Origin: a virus
Direction: 5' to 3' (one strand)
Virus record (IMG/VR): IMGVR_UViG_3300012964_000064
Location: 1 to 20,271 of that record
Length of the DNA: 20,271 nucleotides
Under the pieces are notes generated by a model that did no database searches, was not told the DNA's origin, and saw only the letters and a list, made by a program, of their open reading frames with translations. Below, in pieces: positions 6,092 through 12,242 of the stretch; the first letter of the stretch is position 1; the number at the start of each line of letters is the position of its first letter. A program made the position numbers and the translations under genes.

Positions 6092-8581
6092 ATGGCAACT
6101 CCAGTCGTCAGAGCATCCGGCACAGCCGTTTTCGGGACGACGGGGTCGTTGACCCCGACGAACCCGACGCATGCGACTGACGACATCTTGCTGTACTGGG
6201 TGGCATCGAGTGCGAACGCCAGCGTCACGCCGACGCACTCGACGCCCACCGGCTTTACTCTGCTCGGATCGGCAGTCATCACTACCGGTACTATCCGCTC
6301 ACGGATCTCCTGTTACTGGCGGCGGGCCACTTCTGGATCTGAGGCAAATCAATCGGTGACGCTGACGCCGACCGGCTCCACGGCTTGTCATCATGCGGCG
6401 GCTGTGCAGTCGGTCCAGAATTGTCCGACGAGCGGGAACCCGTACGAGAATCTTCAGACGAACCAAGCGGCGGGCGCGAGCAGCATCGCTTTGAGTCGCG
6501 TTGTGTCCGGTAGTGATCGTCTTTCGTTTCTGGCGGCTCACCACGCCGATAACGTCGCCACGGGTGTTTCGGAAGACTCGGCAGACGCCTATACGAGCGA
6601 TTACGCCACCGACAATGCTACTGGGATCGATGGTTTCACGGCGGTGTTTGAGTTCGGGCCAAAGGCTACTGTTAACGATTCGGTGACGATCTCCTACGCC
6701 TCCGGTGGAACGTCGGTCGGGATCGCTGGTCTTGCTTTCGCGTTGCTACCTGGGCCGGCGGTCTACAACGAGAGTTTCACGGAAGCGGTTACGGCTGCTG
6801 ACTCGCTGGCGAACGCGGTCACTTTCGAGAACTCGATCACGGAGGCTTTGGGCGCGTCGCAGGATGTGGCGATCCATACTGGGTTTCCGGTCACTGCCAG
6901 TCACCCTTACGGCACGACGACTCCCGTCACAACGGCTGTTTTCAACGTCAGCGCGGGGAAGCGGATCTGGGTTGTCGTTAGCGGGCGCGGTTTTGGTGGA
7001 TACGCGAATATCGCCGTGTCTGGATCGTCCCTTGGTGCCTTCAGTCTTCAGGGCGGCGTGGATAGCGCGACCTTTGGGATCTCTTCGGCGGTCTTCTACA
7101 AGGACGCGCCGAGCGGCGTGACTTCGGAGACGGTCACGGCGGGGCGATCTGGATTCACGCACTCCGTCCAGTGCGCAGTCTACGTGTTTGACAACGACAG
7201 CGGAGCGGCTGGTGCGGCCGGTTCCGATTCGCGAGATGGAACGAGCGCCCAAGCCAAGTGCACCGTCAACGCGCAGTCGATGGGTTCGATGATCATTGGT
7301 GGGATCGGGTTCGGCGCAGCCGGTCCTGTCAGTCCGATTACCGGGAATACCGAAGATTACGAGTTGAATGATTCGAGTGATGGATCGGATATGTGTACCG
7401 ACCGCACTACGAATCCGACGACTGCTGCTGGGAACGTGGACATTGGTATCACCGGCTCTACAAGTTACTGGACTGCATATGCGATCGAGATTCTTGGCGC
7501 GGGTGGCGGTGGAGTCGCTGACTCGCTCTTTGATGAACTGATCCCCGCAGGTGGGACTGTTTACAACGAGACAGTAACAGAGTCGGCTTCGGCAGCGGAT
7601 TCGCTGGCAGATGTCATGACGATGGTGAACGCGATCAACGAAGCAGCTTCGGCGGCTGATGCGCTCGCAGCCGGGTTGACGATGGATGCTGTTGTCAGTG
7701 AGGCGGCCTCGGCATCCGACGCGCTCGGGGTGACGGCAACCTACGAAAATCAGATCAGTGAAGGAGTGACCGCAGCCGATGCGTTGGTGGATGCGGCGAT
7801 CTTCGCCAACGCCATCTCGGAAGGTGCGAGCGCGGCTGACTCCCTTTTTGACGAGTTGATTCATCCTGGCGGTGCGATCTACAATGAAACGATCACCGAA
7901 AGCGTGAGTGCGGCGGATTCGGCGGCTGTTGTGATGACGATGAACGAGGGGCTTTCCGAGGCGACTAGTGCTGCCGACTCCCTCGCCGCCGGACTGACGA
8001 TCAACAAAACGCTCACGGAGCCGGTGACGGCAGCCGATGCGCTCACGGTTTCATTGACGATTCCAGTGGCGATCACAGAAGCCGTGTCCGCAGCCGACGC
8101 GCTTGCAACGTCGTTGGTGATGGTGGAGGTGATCACTGAGTCGGTGACGGCGGCCGACTCCATGAGCATCCCTTCGGATGAGGCGCTTTGGTTTTTCCTA
8201 TCGGAGCGATCTATGAAAAGCGTTCAAGCGCCGACCGGCAGCCCACCCACCTCTCCCGACGACGGGTTTGATCTTCTTGGCGTGCACGCCTTCACGGTCA
8301 CGTCGGAGTGCGAGCCGGGACAGGCGTTCACCGGTCCAGTAGCGGGACAGTATGATCTTTATCTGTATGATGAGAACGTGGGGGAGTGGAGCCTCGTACC
8401 CGGATTGGAGCAGGTGATCCCTGCGGTGGCGGCAGGGCTCAATCGATTTACGATGATCTTTGATGTGCAGAACGCGCGGGGTCGCATCGCGTTCGTCACG
8501 AACGGGATTGGCGTGACGGGTGGGAACATCACGACGTACTACTCACCGACGCTCCGGTGGTTCTCACCGAGAAAGGCTTAG
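6092..8581 (+). CDS. Repeat-rich tail appendage or adhesin-like protein
   Basis: An 829-residue Ser/Thr/Ala-rich, Lys-poor protein, probably the outward-facing fibre or host-binding protein. Order of parts: a beta-type domain at about 1-220 (contains ILLYWVASS and a CYWRRA strand), two 20-residue repeat units (224-262), a second beta-type domain at about 263-470, a Gly hinge, ten further repeat units (about 475-691) of the pattern (I/V)(T/S)E-x-(V/A)-(S/T)-AAD-(S/A)-L-x(9), and a beta-type C-terminal domain at about 700-829 with YDLYLYDENVGEW. Similar TES-x-SAADS repeats occur in phage tail proteins I recall from environmental phages. There is no signal peptide. GAAAG at 6081-6085 is the ribosome binding site. 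It lies between portal and scaffold genes, an unusual place for a fibre. Exact role in receptor binding is inferred. Confidence 0.75.
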   Translation: MATPVVRASGTAVFGTTGSLTPTNPTHATDDILLYWVASSANASVTPTHSTPTGFTLLGSAVITTGTIRSRISCYWRRATSGSEANQSVTLTPTGSTACHHAAAVQSVQNCPTSGNPYENLQTNQAAGASSIALSRVVSGSDRLSFLAAHHADNVATGVSEDSADAYTSDYATDNATGIDGFTAVFEFGPKATVNDSVTISYASGGTSVGIAGLAFALLPGPAVYNESFTEAVTAADSLANAVTFENSITEALGASQDVAIHTGFPVTASHPYGTTTPVTTAVFNVSAGKRIWVVVSGRGFGGYANIAVSGSSLGAFSLQGGVDSATFGISSAVFYKDAPSGVTSETVTAGRSGFTHSVQCAVYVFDNDSGAAGAAGSDSRDGTSAQAKCTVNAQSMGSMIIGGIGFGAAGPVSPITGNTEDYELNDSSDGSDMCTDRTTNPTTAAGNVDIGITGSTSYWTAYAIEILGAGGGGVADSLFDELIPAGGTVYNETVTESASAADSLADVMTMVNAINEAASAADALAAGLTMDAVVSEAASASDALGVTATYENQISEGVTAADALVDAAIFANAISEGASAADSLFDELIHPGGAIYNETITESVSAADSAAVVMTMNEGLSEATSAADSLAAGLTINKTLTEPVTAADALTVSLTIPVAITEAVSAADALATSLVMVEVITESVTAADSMSIPSDEALWFFLSERSMKSVQAPTGSPPTSPDDGFDLLGVHAFTVTSECEPGQAFTGPVAGQYDLYLYDENVGEWSLVPGLEQVIPAVAAGLNRFTMIFDVQNARGRIAFVTNGIGVTGGNITTYYSPTLRWFSPRKA
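6761..6880 (+). repeat. First pair of 20-residue (60-bp) repeat units in the appendage gene
   Basis: Two consecutive units, FTEAVTAADSLANAVTFENS and ITEALGASQDVAIHTG..., are offset by exactly 60 bases. The AAD aspartate codon of the first is at 6800 and the matching position of the second, at 6860, is Gln. The second unit is degenerate. They are preceded by VYNE, the same motif that begins the later repeat blocks. Confidence 0.75.
7520..8164 (+). repeat. Ten-unit 60-bp repeat array organised as a two-fold 318-bp super-repeat
   Basis: The conserved aspartate codon of the AAD motif falls at 7520, 7598, 7658, 7718, 7778, 7838, 7916, 7976, 8036, 8096 and 8156. Steps are 78, then four of 60, then 78, then four of 60. 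Each 78-bp step encodes an extra SLFDELI-(P/H)-x-GG-x-(V/I)-YNE linker. The array is thus two copies of a 106-residue super-unit. The protein pattern is tightly kept while codons differ between units, so the copies are old or under selection at protein level. Confidence 0.9.
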
Positions 8582-8584
8582 GCG

Positions 8585-8953
8585 ATGGCTGATCGACAAG
8601 GACCGTCGGTAGATCCCGTCGTTCAGGGCAAGCTTCGTAATAGGGAGAAGCTTGCTGAAGTGCAGCGGCGGGCTGACCTACGTGAGATCATGGCGATACC
8701 GGCCGGGCGCCGGTTCATGTACGACATGATCTTCAACAGGTGTGTGTTGATGGACTTGTATCCCGCGCAGGACAGTGGGATATACCGGCATGAAGGGAAG
8801 AGATCGGTTGGAGCGTTGTTGGTTGTAGAGCTTCAAGAAAGCCAAACGGAGAGTTACATCCTCATGATCGCTGAACACATGCGCGATCAGGAGACGGATA
8901 AGAAACTACGGGACGCAGCACAGTCCAAACGGGAGATCGAAGATGGCGAATGA
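8585..8953 (+). CDS. Bbp19-like phage structural protein
   Basis: A 122-residue helical, charged protein starting three bases after the appendage gene stop, with GAGAAAGG upstream. The central part follows the pattern I know from the Bbp19-like family named after Bordetella phage BPP-1: GRRFMYDMIFNR, a short variable link, then YRHEGKRSVGALLVVELQ and a YILMIAEH ending (about residues 41-98). These proteins are encoded just before the scaffold and capsid genes, as here, and are thought to be virion or assembly components; a biochemical role is not established. The C-terminal end is a charged helix. The last 11 bases overlap the start of the scaffold gene, which suggests coupled translation. 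Confidence 0.75.
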   Translation: MADRQGPSVDPVVQGKLRNREKLAEVQRRADLREIMAIPAGRRFMYDMIFNRCVLMDLYPAQDSGIYRHEGKRSVGALLVVELQESQTESYILMIAEHMRDQETDKKLRDAAQSKREIEDGE

Positions 8954-9689
8954 AACGGTTCTCGGGGCGAAGGGTGACACCGGAGCTACCGGGGCGGCAG
9001 GGGCAGCGGGCGCAGGCGCGGCAGGCGCAGGAGCGGCGAAGGGTGACACCGGAGCCGCAGGCGCAGCAGGAGCCGCAGGCGCAGCAGGAGCCGGGCCGGC
9101 AGCGGGCGCTGCGGGTACGGCAGGAACCGGAGCAGCGGCGGGCGCCGCAGCCCCGGGGGCGGCCACGACGGTTCCGGGTGACCAGCAGAGCGGAGCGGCG
9201 AAAGCCATCGAGCCCGCGCCTGCGGACATCCAGATCAAGATTCCGGAAGGGGTCGCTGTCGATCAGGGGCTTCTGAAGACCTTCACGGAGTTTGCCAAGG
9301 AGCACAAGATCGCTCCCGAAGCGGCTCAGAAGTTCGCGGATTCCTACATGGGCTCCGCAAAGAAGGCGACCGAAGAGGCCACGCTTCGACAGGCGGAACA
9401 GATCGTTTCTTGGGCGGAAGAGGCTCGGGCTGACAAGGAGATCGGTGGGGCCAATTGGGACAAGAACGTTGCGGCGGCCAACAAGGCGATGCAGCGTTTT
9501 GGCTCGAAGGATCTCGTCGCTCTCATGAACCAGTCCGGTCTCGGAAACCACAAGGAGATGATCCGCTTCTTTTCCAAGATCGGAAAGTCGATCTCCGAGG
9601 ATACCATTCCCGGGGGCGCCGCCGGTCAAGGAGGAGAGGGTGGATTTGATCTGGACGTGATGTATCCTTCCATGGCGAAAAAGACGTAA
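8943..9689 (+). CDS. Capsid scaffolding protein with collagen-like N-terminus
   Basis: A 248-residue protein immediately upstream of the major capsid gene. Residues 8-74 are almost only Gly, Ala, Thr, Lys and Asp in Gly-X-Y steps (GAKGDTGATGAAGAAG at 8-23; GDTGAAGAAGAAGAAGAG at 34-51), a collagen-like or low-complexity tract. Residues about 95-248 carry the body: acidic, helical, with ANWDKNVAAANKAMQRFG, then LMNQSGLGNHKEMIRFFSKIGKSISED, a signature of podophage scaffold or capsid-assembly proteins. The C-terminus ends FDLDVMYPSMAKK, probably the capsid-binding tail. GGGAGA at 8932-8937 precedes the ATG, which is the only start in frame before residue 150, so the Gly-rich tract is truly part of the protein. 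It would guide shell assembly and leave before or during packaging. Confidence 0.82.
   Translation: MANETVLGAKGDTGATGAAGAAGAGAAGAGAAKGDTGAAGAAGAAGAAGAGPAAGAAGTAGTGAAAGAAAPGAATTVPGDQQSGAAKAIEPAPADIQIKIPEGVAVDQGLLKTFTEFAKEHKIAPEAAQKFADSYMGSAKKATEEATLRQAEQIVSWAEEARADKEIGGANWDKNVAAANKAMQRFGSKDLVALMNQSGLGNHKEMIRFFSKIGKSISEDTIPGGAAGQGGEGGFDLDVMYPSMAKKT
8964..9164 (+). repeat. GC-rich Gly-X-Y coding repeat
   Basis: This tract encodes residues 8-74 of the scaffold. It includes a perfect 18-bp tandem duplication (gccgcaggcgcagcagga at 9054-9071 and 9072-9089). The block gaagggtgacaccggagc occurs twice, near 8969 and 9037. Copies are nearly identical at DNA level, so the tract may change length by slippage or recombination. 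Confidence 0.85.
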
Positions 9690-9697
9690 AGAAAGGA
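9686..9697 (+). promoter_or_regulatory. Ribosome-binding leader of the major capsid gene
   Basis: The 12 bases GTAAAGAAAGGA overlap the scaffold stop codon and place AAAGGA six bases before the capsid ATG. The same 12 bases recur exactly at 10730-10741 before the cement protein gene. Confidence 0.7.
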
Positions 9698-9703
9698 TCG
9701 TAG

Positions 9704-10720
9704 ATGTCAACTCTCACATCGACGTTTCCGACGCTGGTGGATGTCACCAAGCGAATGGAACCGGGTGGCAAGATCGCGATGATCGCGGAGGTGCTGACGA
9801 AGTACCTTCCGATCCTCGAAGACATGGCCTGGGTGGAGGGCAACCTGCCCACCGGGCACCGGTACGTGAGTCGATCGGCTCTCCCCGGTCTGACATGGCG
9901 CCAGTTCAACCAGGGCGTCGATGCCAGCCTGTCGAAGACCGAGCAGTACGACGAGACGTGCGGGATGCTGGAAGGCTACAGCAAGGTGGACGTGGATCTC
10001 GCCAAGCTCAACGGCAACGAGCAGGCGTACCGCTTCTCCGAAGACCAAGCGTTCATCCAGGCGATGAACGTGGAAGTCGGGACGGGTCTCTTCTACCACT
10101 CGATCTCCACGGCTCCGGAGAAGTTCACCGGCTTCACGCCTCGCCTCAACTCCACTTCACTCAACGACATCACCAACCCGATGTCGCTGTCGCAGTTGGT
10201 GATCGGTGATGCCACGGCGTCTGGTTCCGACCAGACTTCGATCTGGCTCATCGGCTGGGGTCCCGAGACGGTGTTCGGGATCTTCCCGAAGGGCTCGGTG
10301 GCCGGACTTCAGAGCAGGGATCTCAGCGAGCAGTTGGTGAACGACGCCAACAACAAGCAGTTCCTCGCCTGGGTCACGAGGTGGCAGTGGAAGCTTGGGC
10401 TGTGCGTCCGCGACTTCCGCTACCTGTCCCGGTGCTGCAACATCGACACGAGCGCGTGGAAGGAAGACCTGTCGGCAGGCGCGGATATCGCGATGCGCAT
10501 GCAGGACATGATCTCTTCGCTCTACGACACCACGACCGTCCGGCCGGTGTTCTACATGAATCGCGCCTGCTACAACATGCTCAACAAGCAGCTTGTCAAG
10601 CGGCAGGCCAACTGGCTGGAGTGGATCGACGGCCCGAACGGGAGAAGGATCCCCGCCTACATGGGGATCCCGATCAAGTTCGTGGACTCCATCGCGTCCA
10701 ACGAAGCCGTCGTCAGCTAG
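9704..10720 (+). CDS. Major capsid protein (Bbp17-like, HK97-type fold expected)
   Basis: A 338-residue protein that builds the icosahedral head. It closely follows a widespread podophage capsid family that includes BPP-1 Bbp17: TLVDVTKRMEPGGKIAMIAEVL near the N-terminus, then DMAWVEGNLPTGHR (residues 40-53), LPGLTWRQFNQGV, CGMLEGYSKVDVDLAKLNGNE, FSEDQAFIQAMNVEVGTGLFY and PEKFTGFTPRLNS. The C-terminal part (FYMNRACYNMLNKQLVKRQA, then YMGIPIKFVDSI) matches the axial domain end of the family. Length is normal. AAAGGA at 9692-9697 gives an optimal start. From family knowledge, the BPP-1 protein has an HK97-like fold with permuted topology. No cleaved prodomain is visible, fitting a separate scaffold. 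Confidence 0.94.
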   Translation: MSTLTSTFPTLVDVTKRMEPGGKIAMIAEVLTKYLPILEDMAWVEGNLPTGHRYVSRSALPGLTWRQFNQGVDASLSKTEQYDETCGMLEGYSKVDVDLAKLNGNEQAYRFSEDQAFIQAMNVEVGTGLFYHSISTAPEKFTGFTPRLNSTSLNDITNPMSLSQLVIGDATASGSDQTSIWLIGWGPETVFGIFPKGSVAGLQSRDLSEQLVNDANNKQFLAWVTRWQWKLGLCVRDFRYLSRCCNIDTSAWKEDLSAGADIAMRMQDMISSLYDTTTVRPVFYMNRACYNMLNKQLVKRQANWLEWIDGPNGRRIPAYMGIPIKFVDSIASNEAVVS

Positions 10721-10729
10721 GGCTGATCG

Positions 10730-10741
10730 GTAAAGAAAGGA
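10730..10741 (+). promoter_or_regulatory. Ribosome-binding leader of the cement protein gene
   Basis: GTAAAGAAAGGA here is identical to the leader of the major capsid gene at 9686-9697. It places AAAGGA seven bases before ATG 10749 and ten before the second in-frame ATG at 10752. Confidence 0.7.
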
Positions 10742-10748
10742 ACGCGAT

Positions 10749-11159
10749 ATGATGCTCGACGCAAACCTCGTCTTCTCGCAGGCGCAGGATCTCACCGCGA
10801 CGGCGGTCTCGACCAACGTCGTGAACATGGGCGCGGCGCGGGATCTCGGCGCGGGTGAGCCGCTGTGGGTGCTGTTCCAGTTCGGTACGGTGGTGTCCAA
10901 CGCCACGTGGAACGCGGCGTTCAAGGGCGCGGACAACGAAGGCATGTCCACGAACGTGGTGACCAAGTTCACCACCCCGACGATCACGCCCGTGTCGAAC
11001 ACGGTCTTCCCCTGGCGCATCCCGCCAGGGGTGCCGAAGCAATACTACCGGATCGACTACACGCTGGCCGGTGGTACCAGCCCGCACATCCCCGTCATCG
11101 CGGGACTCGTGGAGGACGTGCAGGTCAAGGCGCATTCGCGCACGGCCGCATACGGGTAG
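10749..11159 (+). CDS. Bbp16-like capsid cement protein
   Basis: A 136-residue mostly beta protein next to the capsid gene. The start, MLDANLVFSQAQDLTATAVSTNVVNMG, and the following DLGAGEPLWVLFQFG match the Bbp16-like capsid cement family described from Bordetella phage BPP-1, in which dimers of this protein clamp neighbouring capsid subunits. The C-terminal half (YYRIDYTLAGGTSPHIPVIAGLVEDVQ) fits as well. Two adjacent ATG codons (10749 and 10752) could each start it; the second gives the usual MLDA N-terminus. A terminator hairpin follows 13 bases after the stop, so this is the last gene of the capsid transcription block. Confidence 0.88.
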   Translation: MMLDANLVFSQAQDLTATAVSTNVVNMGAARDLGAGEPLWVLFQFGTVVSNATWNAAFKGADNEGMSTNVVTKFTTPTITPVSNTVFPWRIPPGVPKQYYRIDYTLAGGTSPHIPVIAGLVEDVQVKAHSRTAAYG

Positions 11160-11172
11160 AGCAGTGATTCCT

Positions 11173-11207
11173 AGGGGCGCGGTGCAAATCGGCCGCGCCC
11201 CTTCTTT
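11173..11207 (+). terminator. Rho-independent terminator after the capsid block
   Basis: The arms AGGGGCGCGG (11173-11182) and CCGCGCCCCT (11193-11202) are perfect 10-bp inverted repeats with a 10-base loop. They are followed by the T-rich stretch TTCTTT. It lies between the cement gene stop and the next ribosome binding site. It would stop much of the transcription coming from the capsid genes, or stabilise the capsid mRNA 3' end, so that capsid proteins are made in excess over tail proteins. Confidence 0.85.
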
Positions 11208-11222
11208 GGAAAGGAGATCAAA

Positions 11223-11603
11223 ATGCGGTTCATGGCGCTGGAAAACTTTTTCTACAACGGGGTCTTGCACGAGGCTGGGCCCGCGCAGCCGAAGATCTTC
11301 GACTTCCCAGACGACGAGGTGCCGAGCCGGCGCTGGCGGCCCCTCGATGCCAAGGCGAGGAAGGCGCTGGAGAAGCTTCGGGATGACGTGAAGGCCAGAT
11401 CTGGCAACACCATCAGGATCTTCAACATCCCCGAGGAGATGCAAGCGTCGAAGGCCGAGGTGGTCGAGAAGGTCAAGAAGGCGCCTCCGGTGGATCCCGA
11501 GGCGCTTCCGGCAGTGACGATCAAGGCACTCACGCCGAAGGGTGCCGAGAAGATCGAGAAGATCGAGAAGGGCGCGCGTCCTTCCGACTCGGAACCGGAG
11601 TAG
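11223..11603 (+). CDS. Lys/Glu-rich small protein, unknown function
   Basis: A 126-residue protein whose ATG follows an excellent ribosome binding site (AAGGAG at 11211-11216) just after the terminator hairpin. Residues 1-45 look folded (MRFMALENFFYNGVLHEAG, then a short strand with FDFPDDEVPSRRWRPLDA, the W-x-P-L-D pattern seen in small phage proteins of similar position). The rest is highly charged with Lys- and Glu-rich helices (EMQASKAEVVEKVKKAPP; GAEKIEKIEKGARP) and a probably disordered acidic end. There is no membrane segment or catalytic motif. Its position between cement and adaptor genes suggests a minor head or head-completion role, but I do not recognise the family. Confidence 0.75.
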   Translation: MRFMALENFFYNGVLHEAGPAQPKIFDFPDDEVPSRRWRPLDAKARKALEKLRDDVKARSGNTIRIFNIPEEMQASKAEVVEKVKKAPPVDPEALPAVTIKALTPKGAEKIEKIEKGARPSDSEPE

Positions 11604-11627
11604 CGCGGCTGAAAGGGGAAGGCGACA

Positions 11628-12242
11628 ATGGCAACCGGCGACGCAGGTGTTTGCAATCTCGCGTTGGCTCGCGTAGGGATCACGAAGTACATCGATGATC
11701 TCGATGAGGAAACCAAAGAGGCGGAGACCTGCAAGGTCTTCTACTCTACCCTGCGCGACAGTTGCCTTGCCGCCTTCCCTTGGTCGTTTGCCACGCTTCG
11801 GCAGACGTTGGCGGTCAAGGCCGACGAACCCGCCCGTGACGGTTGGGCGAAGATCTACGCGTTGCCGGATGATTACCTCGCGGTGAGGAAGGTGTGTGAG
11901 CCGGGAGTGACGCGTATGATCACAGCGCAGCAGCGCGTGCCGTACGTGATCGAGAAGTCGTCCACCGACGATTCGAGCGTGTTGCTGTGCGACATCGACA
12001 CGCCGTTGGTGTTCTACACGGCGAAGTTCCTCAACCCTCAGAAGTTCCCGCCCCTCTTCGCGGACGCGTTTGCGTGGCTGCTCGCTTCCGAGATCGCCAT
12101 GCCGCTCAATGTCAAGCTTGAGCGCGCGGAGGTGGCGCGCAAGGTCTACAAGGAGAAGATCAAAGAAGCGTGGGCGGCGTCGCTCAATCAAGAGCAGGAA
12201 GATCCATCCCCCGAGGCGGAAGCGATTCGCGAGAGGGCGTGA
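11628..12242 (+). CDS. Head-to-tail adaptor (T7 gp11-like tail tubular protein A)
   Basis: A 204-residue protein that should form the ring docking the nozzle to the portal after packaging. It carries the family pattern: VCNLALARVGITKYIDDLDEETKEAETCK at the N-terminus, then LRDSCLAAFPWSFATLRQ (about residues 42-59), a W-x-K-IYALPDDYLAV stretch, and a final long helix rich in charged residues (ERAEVARKVYKEKIKEAW). Length fits gp11-like adaptors. The ribosome binding site AAAGGGGAAGG ends about five bases before the ATG. Its stop TGA shares a base with the ATG of the next gene (TGATG), which couples adaptor and nozzle production. Confidence 0.88.
   Translation: MATGDAGVCNLALARVGITKYIDDLDEETKEAETCKVFYSTLRDSCLAAFPWSFATLRQTLAVKADEPARDGWAKIYALPDDYLAVRKVCEPGVTRMITAQQRVPYVIEKSSTDDSSVLLCDIDTPLVFYTAKFLNPQKFPPLFADAFAWLLASEIAMPLNVKLERAEVARKVYKEKIKEAWAASLNQEQEDPSPEAEAIRERA

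Noticed and set aside
7520-8164. 60-bp periodic array considered as a CRISPR or minisatellite
   Set aside because: It stays in one open reading frame, the repeat is conserved in protein rather than DNA, and there are no identical direct repeats with unique spacers.
5588-8581. Possible diversity-generating retroelement target, because BPP-1 has one
   Set aside because: No reverse transcriptase, accessory gene or near-duplicate template region with adenine changes is seen in the window.
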